From contig JAJDEN010000038.1 in assembly GCA_029259775.1 (NCBI GenBank), forward strand, positions 1-46,814: a stretch of 46,814 bases of DNA, given 5' to 3'. This stretch comes from Planctomycetota bacterium (GTDB lineage Bacteria; Planctomycetota; PLA2; JAEUHO01). Below, in pieces: positions 34,813 through 42,933 of the stretch. The number at the start of each line of letters is the position of its first letter. Within the stretch, counting starts at the first letter, position 1. The position numbers and the translations under genes are program-made. Below the pieces are notes generated by a model that did not search any database, was not told the DNA's origin, and was given only the letters and a program-made list of their open reading frames with translations.

Positions 34813-35493
34813 CTAGGGCGCGAGGCGCACGCGCAGGACCCGTAGGGCCGCGCGAGCGCGGGTGCCGACGTTGCCCTGGGGGTCGTCTGCGAGCAGGCGC
34901 TCGATGCGTTCGATCGCTCGGGCCTGGTTGGCGCGCCCACGGAGGTTGGAGAGTGCGTCCAGCGCCGAGCAGACCACGGGTTCCGGAGCTGCCCACACGG
35001 CCTTGAGCAGCACCGCGACGGCCTCGTCCTGCGCCCCCAGTTGGGCGAGGGCGTTGATCGCGTTGTGCCGGACCGAGGCCTTGGCCGTGCGAGCGGCAGA
35101 TCGGAGCGAGGGGATCACCTCGCGCCCGCCGACGGACCCGAGCCCATTGGCTGCTTCCCGCGCAACGTACTCGTCCTTGTCTTGGAGGAGGTCGAGCAAG
35201 GTACGACGCGTAGCGTCACTCGGGCGCGACGCGAGAATGGGTGCCGCGATACGTCGTACGTTCAAGCTGTGCGGCAGGCTCTCGAGCACGCTCTTCAGCG
35301 CGCCAGGCGGACGGGCAAGCAGGCCGCGCTGGATCTCCCGTAGCGCGGGCGGCATGTCGTTGGCCGTTCCAGATGGCACCTGCCACGCGATCGCGTTGCA
35401 GCGCTTGGCAAGCGCCGGCTCGGCGGCGTCCGCCGGACCACCGAGCGCAAGGCCCAAGGTCAAGAGCATCAAGAACGTCACGATTCGTTGCAT
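34813..35493 (-). CDS. Secreted HEAT-repeat protein
   Basis: The ATG at 35493 has GGAGGAG just upstream. The 226-residue product has a signal peptide (F-L-M-L-L-T-L-G-L-A-L-G-G-P-A-D-A-A) with likely cleavage after A-D-A-A. The mature part is a HEAT-repeat array: Y-V-A-R-E-A-A-N-G-L-G-S-V-G-G-R-E-V-I, V-R-H-N-A-I-N-A-L-A-Q-L-G-A-Q-D and V-C-S-A-L-D-A-L-S-N-L. It is probably a periplasmic binding scaffold; partners unknown. It is divergent from the DUF2254 gene. Confidence 0.7.
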   Translation of the reverse strand: MQRIVTFLMLLTLGLALGGPADAAEPALAKRCNAIAWQVPSGTANDMPPALREIQRGLLARPPGALKSVLESLPHSLNVRRIAAPILASRPSDATRRTLLDLLQDKDEYVAREAANGLGSVGGREVIPSLRSAARTAKASVRHNAINALAQLGAQDEAVAVLLKAVWAAPEPVVCSALDALSNLRGRANQARAIERIERLLADDPQGNVGTRARAALRVLRVRLAP

Positions 35494-35749
35494 GGGCTCC
35501 TCCAGTGCGCGTGCCTGGCTATTGAACGTCCCCGACGGCCTTGGCCAGGTAACAGTTGTGCACATACGGCGCACCGAGACCGACGACCCAGGCCGGCGGG
35601 GGCCCGCCGCTCCAGCTGCTTTCACCTACGTGGCCGCTGGGTCACGGAAATCGGTGGAATCGAGCCGGTCTGGGTACCGGTCCCCCGTCGTCTTGGGCCC
35701 CGGTACTCTCCGAGGGCGTGCGGAGTCTGCGTCGCCCGAGGAGCCCTTC

Positions 35750-37015
35750 ATGGACAGTCACGTCCGCTACGTGCTGGACTCGCTGCGGGAGCGGCTCTGG
35801 GTCAAGCCCTCCCTCTACGCGTGCCTCGCCGTGGGTTCCATCCTCGCTGCGGGGATCGCCGACACGCACGGCCTGGCCCAGTTCGTGCCCGACATCAACG
35901 CGCGAGCCATCGAAGCGCTCGTCACGATCATCTCCGCCAGCATGCTCGGCGTAGCGACCTTCGCTGTCGCGTCCATGGTCGCTGCGTACGCGGCCGCGAG
36001 TCGCAGCACGACGCCACGCGCCTTCTCCCTGCTGGTCAAGGACCGCTCGTCGCAGAACGCGCTCTCCAGCTTCATCGGCGCGTTCATCTTCAGCGTGGCG
36101 GGCATCGTCGCGGTGAAGGTCGAGTACTACGGCAATGGGGGCCGCTTCGTACTGTTCCTGCTCGCCCTTGGCGTCATGGCATGGGTCGTCGCGACGTTCG
36201 TTCGTTGGGTCGACGGGATCGCACGCCTCGGCCGGCTCGGCAACACGGTCGACCGCGTCGAAGAAGCAACCCTGGCCGCCCTGAAGGCCTGGGGATCGGA
36301 GCGCGCCCTCCGTGGGGTCCCCTGCGACGCGGCCGAGCCCGCCACAGGCGAGGCCCTCTTCGCATCGACGGTGGGCTACGTGCGGCACGTCGACGTCGAA
36401 GCCCTGCAGCGTTGGGCCGAAGCCCAGGATGCGCAGATCGTGCTACGCGCCCGACCGGGAACGCTCGTCACCCTGGGGCAACCCCTGCTGTACGTGCAGG
36501 GGGCCGGCGCCCCGATCGACGACGACCTGCAAGACGCGCTGCGAAAGATGTTCGTGATCGACGACGCGCGGACGTTCGCTCAAGATCCGCGCCTCGGGCT
36601 CATCTCCCTGTCCGAGATCGCTAGCCGTGCGCTCTCTTCTTCGGTGAACGATCCCGGCACGGCCATCGAGTGCCTCTCGCGCTTGGTGAAGATCTTCTCC
36701 CTCTGGAAGCGGGACACGCTGGACGCCACGGATGAGCACGACGTGGTGCAGGACCGCGTCCGCGTCGCGCGTCTCTCGATCGACGACTTGTTCGAGGACG
36801 CCTTCGGGGCGATCGCCCGGGACGGGGCGCACTGTGTCGAGGTGGGCATCCGGCTGCAGAAGGCGCTCTCGGCTCTCGATGCGCTCGGGGGCCAGGAGGT
36901 CCAGCACGCCGCGCGCGCCCACGCGCGGTGGGCGCTTGAGCGCGCCGAAGCGGCGCTGTCGTTCCAGCCGGATTTCGAGCGCGTCCGCGCGGCCGCGAGC
37001 CTCATCAATCGCTGA
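35750..37015 (+). CDS. DUF2254 family membrane protein
   Basis: The ATG at 35750 has GGAG upstream and gives 421 residues. Four hydrophobic segments fill the first 160 residues (Y-A-C-L-A-V-G-S-I-L-A-A-G-I-A, V-T-I-I-S-A-S-M-L-G-V-A-T-F-A-V-A-S-M-V, F-I-G-A-F-I-F-S-V-A-G-I-V-A-V, L-L-A-L-G-V-M-A-W-V-V-A-T-F-V). The soluble C-terminal region has the DUF2254 hallmark S-R-A-L-S-S-S-V-N-D-P-G-T-A. The length and layout fit the family. Function uncharacterised. Confidence 0.85.
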   Translation: MDSHVRYVLDSLRERLWVKPSLYACLAVGSILAAGIADTHGLAQFVPDINARAIEALVTIISASMLGVATFAVASMVAAYAAASRSTTPRAFSLLVKDRSSQNALSSFIGAFIFSVAGIVAVKVEYYGNGGRFVLFLLALGVMAWVVATFVRWVDGIARLGRLGNTVDRVEEATLAALKAWGSERALRGVPCDAAEPATGEALFASTVGYVRHVDVEALQRWAEAQDAQIVLRARPGTLVTLGQPLLYVQGAGAPIDDDLQDALRKMFVIDDARTFAQDPRLGLISLSEIASRALSSSVNDPGTAIECLSRLVKIFSLWKRDTLDATDEHDVVQDRVRVARLSIDDLFEDAFGAIARDGAHCVEVGIRLQKALSALDALGGQEVQHAARAHARWALERAEAALSFQPDFERVRAAASLINR

Positions 37016-37077
37016 GCACGCAGCGCGGTTTCCATTTCGGCGAGACGGGTAGCATGAGGCGCCACGGAGGATGCAAC

Positions 37078-37440
37078 GTGATCAGAGGCGCGCACATGAT
37101 CATCTACACGAAGGATCCGGAGGCGGATCGTGCCTTCTTCAAGGACGTGCTCGAGTGGCCCTACGTCGATGCGCATGACGGTTGGCTCATCTTTGCCATG
37201 CCGCCGGCCGAGATCGCGTTTAATCCCGTCATGGACGATGGCGAGAAGCACGCGATCTACCTCATGTGTGACAACGTCGAGGCGCTGGTTGCGCGCATGA
37301 GCGACGCGGGCTTCGCCTGCAGCGACGTAAGCGACGAGGGCTGGGGCCGCCTCACCGCGGTGACGCTCCCTGGCGGCAGCAAGCTTGGTGTGTACGAGCC
37401 GCGCCATGCGTCACCGCTTTTCCCGGCCCAGGACGGGTAG
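37078..37440 (+). CDS. VOC-superfamily protein
   Basis: The GTG at 37078 lies 7 nt after GGAGG and gives 120 residues, so I prefer it to an ATG 24 nt upstream, which has no ribosome site. It is a single VOC module (H-M-I-I-Y-T-K-D-P-E-A-D-R-A-F-F-K-D-V-L-E-W, ending K-L-G-V-Y-E-P-R-H). Substrate unknown. Its TAG is immediately followed by the GTG of the GNAT gene, so the two are co-translated. Confidence 0.8.
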   Translation: MIRGAHMIIYTKDPEADRAFFKDVLEWPYVDAHDGWLIFAMPPAEIAFNPVMDDGEKHAIYLMCDNVEALVARMSDAGFACSDVSDEGWGRLTAVTLPGGSKLGVYEPRHASPLFPAQDG

Positions 37441-37755
37441 GTGAGCGGGATGATCGGGCCGCGACGTGAGGGGCGCGCCTCGGTCGATCACAAGGGGTCG
37501 CTGTGGGGCTTCTTCGTCCGTCCCGCGTTTCGTCGTGCCGGCGTCGGGCGTGCCTTGCTCGAGGAGGCCTTGGCGCGCGCGGCGCAGATGGGCATGCGCC
37601 ACGTGCGCATCGTCACGGCGACCTCCAGCGTGGGGGCGCTCGCGCTGTTTGCTGCGCACGGCTTCGAGCGCTACGGCCTCGAGCCGGACGGCATCAAGGA
37701 TGACACCGGCTACTACGACCAGGTGTTCATGTTGCGCGCGCTCGGCGGGGGCTAG
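37441..37755 (+). CDS. GNAT acetyltransferase, N-terminal part missing
   Basis: The frame opens with GTG immediately after the VOC stop and encodes 104 residues. The acetyl-CoA motif A is complete (L-W-G-F-F-V-R-P-A-F-R-R-A-G-V-G-R-A-L-L), and so is the C-terminal part (F-A-A-H-G-F-E-R-Y-G-L-E-P-D). GNAT enzymes of this type usually have about 60 further N-terminal residues, and the protein starts in the middle of the core sheet. It may be a remnant or a minimal form that works as a dimer. Substrate unknown. Confidence 0.65.
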   Translation: MSGMIGPRREGRASVDHKGSLWGFFVRPAFRRAGVGRALLEEALARAAQMGMRHVRIVTATSSVGALALFAAHGFERYGLEPDGIKDDTGYYDQVFMLRALGGG

Positions 37756-37768
37756 CGCGCGATGCCGC

Positions 37769-37846
37769 TCAGCCGAGCGGGCAGCGCTTGCAGCGCTTCT
37801 TCGGGGGCTTGTCGCAGCAGTTCTTCTTGCGCTTCTTCTTGGCCAT
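37769..37846 (-). CDS. 25-residue Lys/Cys-rich micropeptide
   Basis: ATG (37846) to TGA (37769). The translation opens M-A-K-K-K-R-K-K-N-C-C-D-K and closes R-C-K-R-C-P-L-G, with four Cys (CC and C-x2-C) in a very basic chain. Such a pattern could hold a single metal ion or cluster. A near-perfect Fur box lies 26 nt upstream on the same strand, so it is likely an iron-responsive peptide. It is far too short for usual gene finders. The ribosome site is weak (AGGGG, 8 nt). Family not recognised with certainty. Confidence 0.55.
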   Translation of the reverse strand: MAKKKRKKNCCDKPPKKRCKRCPLG

Positions 37847-37871
37847 CGCTGGGCCCCTGGGTCCTCAGTTA

Positions 37872-37886
37872 TGAGAATGATTCTCA
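37872..37886 (-). promoter_or_regulatory. Fur box
   Basis: TGAGAATGATTCTCA is a perfect 15-bp palindrome and matches the core of the Fur consensus (GAATGATTC with flanking T-G-A and T-C-A). The flanks extend the symmetry (TTATGAG and CTCATAG). It lies 26 nt upstream of the micropeptide start, where Fur binding would block the promoter. Confidence 0.75.
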
Positions 37887-37937
37887 TAGTCATAACTTGG
37901 TGAGGGGCCATGGCAAGCCTGGATCGAGCGGATCCCC

Positions 37938-38780
37938 CTACGTCCGGGGGCGGGCCGCCGGGATCTGCGCGCCCGCCTGGGTCCCAAGCCTGAACTCCAG
38001 CAACCGGTGGTCGGCCACGAAGCCGGCGCGCTCCAACGTACGGCGTGAAGCCTCGTTGCCGACATCGCAGCCGGCGGTCGGTACGAGGCCCTGGTCTCGG
38101 GCCCGCGCGGCCATGCGCTGGACGATCCACGCACCGAGGCCGCGCCGCTGGTAGGGCTCGCACACGCGGATCCCGACATCACAGGCGAGTGTTTCTGGAC
38201 CGGCCGGCGTGCAGAGCCCGAAGCCGACGATGTCGACTGGGAACTCGAACAGGGTGACCCAGCCGTTGGCCACCCACAGCGCGATGTCGGCGGGATCATC
38301 GAAGACCTCGGGGTGGTTGGCCTCGGTCACTCGTTCGACGTCGGTGGCAGACGCCAGGCGCTCCGAGGGCAACGGCGCCGGCACGGGGAGCGCGACCTCG
38401 TGCAGCGCTCGGAAGCTCAGGCCAAGCGTCGTGAAGGGACGCGAGCCGGAGGAGCACGCCGCGAGACCCAGCGGGTCGAAGGTGCAGGCCCACGCCTTGG
38501 TCAGCCCGAGGGACGCCGCGGCCGACGTGAGGATCGCGCTGGCGTGGGCTTCGTACTCCGGGACGACGTACAGCTCGGTCAGAGTCTTCTCCCGCGCCGT
38601 GAGGTAGCCGATGACCCCGTCCGACTCGGTGCCGTCCAACTCGATGCCGTAGACATCGGACTGCCGCACGTTGAGCTCGACGAACAGCTCGGGGAGCGCC
38701 GTCAGGGACGCCACGCGCGCGGCACGCAGCGGCGCCACGTCGGCGAGAGAGGTCAGGCGACGGAAGCGGTACTCGGCCAT
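37938..38780 (-). CDS. GNAT-family acetyltransferase (two-module)
   Basis: A 280-residue protein. The C-terminal GNAT module is clear: D-V-G-I-R-V-C-E-P-Y-Q-R-R-G-L-G-A-W-I-V-Q, then G-C-D-V-G-N-E-A-S-R-R-T-L-E-R-A-G-F. The N-terminal half (L-Y-V-V-P-E-Y-E-A-H-A-S-A-I-L) has a weaker GNAT-like layout and is probably a degenerate second module. Length and C-terminus are normal. The acceptor substrate is unknown. It is divergent from the kinase-like gene at 38891. Confidence 0.75.
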   Translation of the reverse strand: MAEYRFRRLTSLADVAPLRAARVASLTALPELFVELNVRQSDVYGIELDGTESDGVIGYLTAREKTLTELYVVPEYEAHASAILTSAAASLGLTKAWACTFDPLGLAACSSGSRPFTTLGLSFRALHEVALPVPAPLPSERLASATDVERVTEANHPEVFDDPADIALWVANGWVTLFEFPVDIVGFGLCTPAGPETLACDVGIRVCEPYQRRGLGAWIVQRMAARARDQGLVPTAGCDVGNEASRRTLERAGFVADHRLLEFRLGTQAGAQIPAARPRT

Positions 38781-38890
38781 GTCCTCTCCATGGTCGCACA
38801 GAGCCTCGCGCGGGAAGCTCGCTCCGATCGGAAGGGTCGTCGTCGTCGTGTTCGTCGAGCACGCAAGAGCCGTCCTCCTACACTGACCTC

Positions 38891-39817
38891 ATGGACGCGA
38901 TCGTTGCATGGGCTGAAGGCGCACTTGGGTGCCCAATCCTCCGGGCGGAGTCGCTGCTGCCGCCGGACCGGCGGAGTCGTGTCCTGCGATGCTTCACCGA
39001 CGACGGGACGGTCATCCTGAAGGAAGCACCCGACGCGCGGGAGGGGGCAGGCCTGCGCTTCCTCGCAGGCACCGGCCTGGCGCCGACGTACCTGGCCGGT
39101 GATCCGGCGCGTGGCCTCGTCTTGATGGAGGATCTCGAAGGCGAGCGACTCGACGCGCTGCTCCTGCGACCGGAGGCGCCCGCCGCCGTCGCGTGTCTGG
39201 TGCAGCACGCACAAACCATGGGGCGCATGCACGCAGTGCCTGTAGATCCCGGCCCAACCACGCGCCTCGACCTGGATCGGATCGGCGCCGCGTGGCACAT
39301 CGACATCGAGCCTGGCGCGAGCGACGCCCTCGAGCTCGAAGCGACGTCCTACACCCAGGGCGACGTGGGCCCGGACAACGCCATGGTGGTGGGCGACGGC
39401 GTGCGTCTCTTCGACTTCGAGATCGGTGAAGCGCGTCATCCCTTGACGGACGCCGTCGCCTGGCACCTGGGCTTTCCGTTCGGTGCCGACACGGGCGTGA
39501 TCCCGACGGAGGTCATCGCACAGATGGACGCCGCCTACGAAGCGGCCCTGGGCCAGACGTTCACGGCTCGGCAGTGGGGCTGCGCCTACGTCGTCCAGCT
39601 CCTGGGCAGGCTGGACCGCTTCCACGCATGGGACGTCATGACCGACGACTGGAGTTGGGGCAGGGCGAGCGGGCGCCAGCGGCTTCTCGCGCTCCTGGGT
39701 TCGCGGCCGCCGGAGGCACCGATGGCCAAGGTGCTGGATGACCTGGAGAAGCGCCTGCGCGGGCAGTGGTCAGACTCCCCGACCTCGCTACCCGTGTTTC
39801 CGGCGTTCGCTACGTAG
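38891..39817 (+). CDS. APH-like phosphotransferase
   Basis: A 308-residue protein of the aminoglycoside-phosphotransferase/choline-kinase fold. The catalytic loop reads T-Q-G-D-V-G-P-D-N-A-M-V (the H-G-D-x4-N motif with Q for His), and the metal-binding motif is L-F-D-F-E-I-G-E-A. The nucleotide-binding N-lobe shows V-I-L-K-E-A-P. Such proteins phosphorylate antibiotics, sugars or choline-like metabolites. The Gln in place of the loop His is a mild deviation. Substrate unknown. Confidence 0.75.
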   Translation: MDAIVAWAEGALGCPILRAESLLPPDRRSRVLRCFTDDGTVILKEAPDAREGAGLRFLAGTGLAPTYLAGDPARGLVLMEDLEGERLDALLLRPEAPAAVACLVQHAQTMGRMHAVPVDPGPTTRLDLDRIGAAWHIDIEPGASDALELEATSYTQGDVGPDNAMVVGDGVRLFDFEIGEARHPLTDAVAWHLGFPFGADTGVIPTEVIAQMDAAYEAALGQTFTARQWGCAYVVQLLGRLDRFHAWDVMTDDWSWGRASGRQRLLALLGSRPPEAPMAKVLDDLEKRLRGQWSDSPTSLPVFPAFAT

Positions 39818-39852
39818 CGGCCTCGCCCTCTACTCGTCCGTGGGACGCGCCG

Positions 39853-41421
39853 CTACTTCGGTATCTCGTCATCGAAGCGTGCGCCGTAGTCGACGGCCAC
39901 GCCGTAGCGGGGGTCCTCGATGACGCTCACGACCACGAGGTTCCCGGCCTTCTCGAGCAAGGCACGGCAGTCCGGACTCAGGTGGCGCAGGCGCAGGGTC
40001 TTACCCGCGCGCTTGTAGCGCTCGGCGAGCGCGTCGATGGCATGCAGGCCGCTGTGGTCGAGCACGCGCGTCTCGAGGAAGTCCACGATGACCTCATCCG
40101 GGTCCTCGCGGGCCTTGAAGAGCGCGGCGAAGCTCTCGACCGAGCCGAAGAAGAGCGTTCCGCTCAGGAGGTAGACCTTCTCGCCCGCATCGCTGCTCTC
40201 GATCCGCACGTGGATCTTCTGGCTGGCCTTCCAGGCGAGGACCAGCGCGGAGACGATCACACCGACGACGACGGCGATCGCCAGGTCGGTCGCCACGGTG
40301 ACGAGCGACACGAGGACGAGCACGAAGGCGTCCGACTTGGGGATCTTGCGCATGATGCGCAGGCTGGACCAGGCGAACGTACTGATGACGACGATGAACA
40401 TCACGCCGACCAAGGCAGCGATGGGGATCATCTCGATCAGGCCCGAGGCGAAGAGGATGAACACGAGCAGGAAGAGCGCCGCGGCCGTCCCAGCGACTCG
40501 CGTGCGGCCCCCGGACTCCACGTTGATCATGCTCTGGCCGATCATGGCGCAGCCGCCCATGCCGCCGAAGAAGCCGGTGATGATGTTTGCACCGCCCTGC
40601 GCCAAGCACTCCTTGCTCGCCTTGCCGTGCGTCTCCGTGATCTCGGCGACGAGGTTCATCGTGAGCAAGCTCTCGATCAGCCCGATGACGGCGAGGATGG
40701 CGGCGTAGGGAAAGATGATGGCGAGGGTGTCGAAGGAGAACGGCACGTCGGGAACAGCGAAGGCGGGCAAGTCACCGGCGATCGAGGCCAGGTCGCCGAC
40801 GTTGCGCACCTCGAGGCCGAGGCCGAGCACGACGAGGGTCGTTACGACGATGCCGACCAGCGGGGCGGGGACCGACTTCGTCAGCTTGCCGGATCTCCAG
40901 ATGACGACCATGGTGAAGAGCGAGAGGCCCAGCATGAGCGCGAGCTGGTTGCCCGGGAGCCAGGTGCGGCCGCCGGATCCGTCGTCCATCTGGAACTGAC
41001 CGATCTGCGCGAGGAAGATCACGATCGCGAGACCGTTCACAAAGCCGAGCATGACGGGGTAGGGCACGAGGCGGATGAACTTGCCGAGGTGGAAGAGGCC
41101 CGCCAGCATCTGCAACACGCCCATCAGGACGACGGCGGCGAACAGGTACTGCACGCCGTGCGCTGCGACGAGGGAGACGAGGACCACGGCGAGTGCGCCG
41201 GTCGCACCCGAGATCATGCCGGGGCGGCCTCCGAAGAGGGCTGTGACCAAGCCGACGATGAACGCGGCGTACAGACCGACGAGCGGCTCGACGCCGGCGA
41301 CGAACGCGAAGGCGATTGCTTCGGGCACAAGCGCCATGGCGACCGTGAGGCCGGAAAGAAGCTCCGTCCTGGAGCGGGCCCAGCCAAGGCGGGGGGCAGG
41401 GAGGGACTGGGCAGAGTGCAA
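39853..41421 (-). CDS. SulP-family anion transporter with STAS domain
   Basis: 522 residues, starting at a TTG. Ten or more membrane helices include the SulP signature around L-V-P-E-A-I-A-F-A-F-V-A-G-V-E-P-L-V-G-L and the conserved helices G-M-I-S-G-A-T-G-A-L-A-V-V-L and N-I-I-T-G-F-F-G-G-M-G-G-C-A-M-I-G-Q. The C-terminal STAS domain follows (V-D-F-L-E-T-R-V-L-D-H-S-G-L-H-A-I). Family members move sulfate, bicarbonate or other anions with sodium or protons; the substrate cannot be read from the sequence. Length is normal. Confidence 0.9.
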   Translation of the reverse strand: MHSAQSLPAPRLGWARSRTELLSGLTVAMALVPEAIAFAFVAGVEPLVGLYAAFIVGLVTALFGGRPGMISGATGALAVVLVSLVAAHGVQYLFAAVVLMGVLQMLAGLFHLGKFIRLVPYPVMLGFVNGLAIVIFLAQIGQFQMDDGSGGRTWLPGNQLALMLGLSLFTMVVIWRSGKLTKSVPAPLVGIVVTTLVVLGLGLEVRNVGDLASIAGDLPAFAVPDVPFSFDTLAIIFPYAAILAVIGLIESLLTMNLVAEITETHGKASKECLAQGGANIITGFFGGMGGCAMIGQSMINVESGGRTRVAGTAAALFLLVFILFASGLIEMIPIAALVGVMFIVVISTFAWSSLRIMRKIPKSDAFVLVLVSLVTVATDLAIAVVVGVIVSALVLAWKASQKIHVRIESSDAGEKVYLLSGTLFFGSVESFAALFKAREDPDEVIVDFLETRVLDHSGLHAIDALAERYKRAGKTLRLRHLSPDCRALLEKAGNLVVVSVIEDPRYGVAVDYGARFDDEIPK

Positions 41422-41679
41422 GGCGTGCGTCCTTTGGAACGAGGGCCGGCCTCCGAGGTCGGGGAGCGCCGGGGATGGAGGGGAGACGTCACGCGGCTCG
41501 TCGTCTTCGGTTGAGGCCGTCGTGACTGCGGATTAACGCAGCGCACGGCCCGGAGCCATCGGTCTTTCCCGTACGGCGTGGCAAATCCCGAACATGGGAC
41601 GCACGCCATGACCCCCAGGCTGCGCCCCGGCGTCCGCCGGGAGCGCAACCCCTGGGCCCGAGCCGGGTATGGAGACAGC

Positions 41680-42903
41680 ATGAGCCTGCCCCTGAAGTCC
41701 GCGTGCCCCCTGCTGCTGGTGTCTCTCGTTCTCCTCGTGGGGAGCCCCGTGTGCGCCCACGAAGGCGCCGACGAGGAGCCCGCCGCCCCGCCCCCCGCGC
41801 CGAAGACCGCGGAGCCCGAGAAGAAGGCGCCTGAGACGAAGGCGCCTGAGGTCGACGAGCGACCGGGCCGCTGGCTGAAGCAGATGGATGCCAACGGGGA
41901 CGGCAAGCTCGCACGCGCCGAGACCCGTGGAGCCATGAAGCGCTTCTTCAATCGCAACGACGCGAACCAGGACGGCGTTCTCGACGCGGCAGAGCTTGCG
42001 GCCCTCTCCAAGCGACTCGCCGGTGGCAAGCGCTCCCCCGCCCGGCAGCGCGGGACGCCGACCACGAAGCAACTCCTCGCTTCCGCACCGAAGGACATCA
42101 GGGTCGTGGCCGACATCGCCTACCGCACGGGCGAGAGCAAAGCGTGGCGGCTTGACCTCTTCATGCCGAAGGCCAAGGCCGACGCGGCGCGGCCGGCCCT
42201 CGTGTTCGTGCACGGCGGCGGGTGGAAGCAGGGCGACAAGCGCTCGGGCACGTTCCTGCGCGGCGCCATGGAGTACGCGCAGAAGGGCTACGTCTGCATC
42301 TCGGTGAACTACCGCCTCATCGATGAGGCGCCCATGCCCGCGTCCATCGAAGACGTGAAGTGCGCCGTGCGCTGGCTCCGCGCCCATGCCGCGGCCTACG
42401 GTGTGGACCCGAAGCGGGTCGGCGCCTACGGCAACTCCGCCGGCGCGCACCTCGTGCTCATGCTCGGTCTTGTCGGGAAGAAGGCGGGCCTCGAGGGCGA
42501 CGGGCCGTACCAGGACCAGTCGAGCCTCGTGCAGGCGGTGTGCGCGTCCGCGCCGCCGACGGACTTCACCCTCTTTGCGGGTTCCAGCACGCGCCGCGTG
42601 GGCAAGGGAAGCCTCTTTGCCGGCACGCCCGAAGATCTCTACCACCGCATGAAGCAGGCCTCGCCGCTCACCTACGTGCGCAAGGGCGTCCCGCCGCTCC
42701 TGCTGATCCACGGCACGGCGGACACGACGGTCAGGGTCGAGCACAGTGACGTCTTCGTCAAGGCGCTGAAGGACGCGGGCGCCACCAACGTGACGCTGAT
42801 GCGGATCAAGGGTGCGCCCCACGGCGTCTTCAACAAGCACCGCGCCGAGACCCATCCGGCCATGGAGACGTTCTTCGCACGCACGCTGCGGTCGGGGAAG
42901 TAG
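41680..42903 (+). CDS. Secreted EF-hand and alpha/beta-hydrolase fusion (esterase)
   Basis: The ATG at 41680 follows GGAG and gives 407 residues with a signal peptide (L-L-L-V-S-L-V-L-L-V-G-S-P-V-C-A). After a Pro/Lys linker, two calcium-binding EF-hand loops follow (D-A-N-G-D-G-K-L-A-R-A-E and D-A-N-Q-D-G-V-L-D-A-A-E). An esterase domain comes next: oxyanion motif F-V-H-G-G-G-W, nucleophile Y-G-N-S-A-G, Asp in H-G-T-A-D-T-T-V and His in G-A-P-H-G-V. This resembles carboxylesterase/lipase-type (BD-FAE-like) enzymes. Calcium may stabilise it outside the cell. The fusion is common in planctomycetes, which I use as a taxonomic hint. Confidence 0.85.
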   Translation: MSLPLKSACPLLLVSLVLLVGSPVCAHEGADEEPAAPPPAPKTAEPEKKAPETKAPEVDERPGRWLKQMDANGDGKLARAETRGAMKRFFNRNDANQDGVLDAAELAALSKRLAGGKRSPARQRGTPTTKQLLASAPKDIRVVADIAYRTGESKAWRLDLFMPKAKADAARPALVFVHGGGWKQGDKRSGTFLRGAMEYAQKGYVCISVNYRLIDEAPMPASIEDVKCAVRWLRAHAAAYGVDPKRVGAYGNSAGAHLVLMLGLVGKKAGLEGDGPYQDQSSLVQAVCASAPPTDFTLFAGSSTRRVGKGSLFAGTPEDLYHRMKQASPLTYVRKGVPPLLLIHGTADTTVRVEHSDVFVKALKDAGATNVTLMRIKGAPHGVFNKHRAETHPAMETFFARTLRSGK

Positions 42904-42933
42904 GCCTTCGCGTCGCCGGACGCATCGACGCCG

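Noticed and set aside
39766..41514. 582-codon plus-strand frame opposite the SulP gene
   Set aside because: Same effect: a Asp/Glu/His-rich shadow of a membrane protein.
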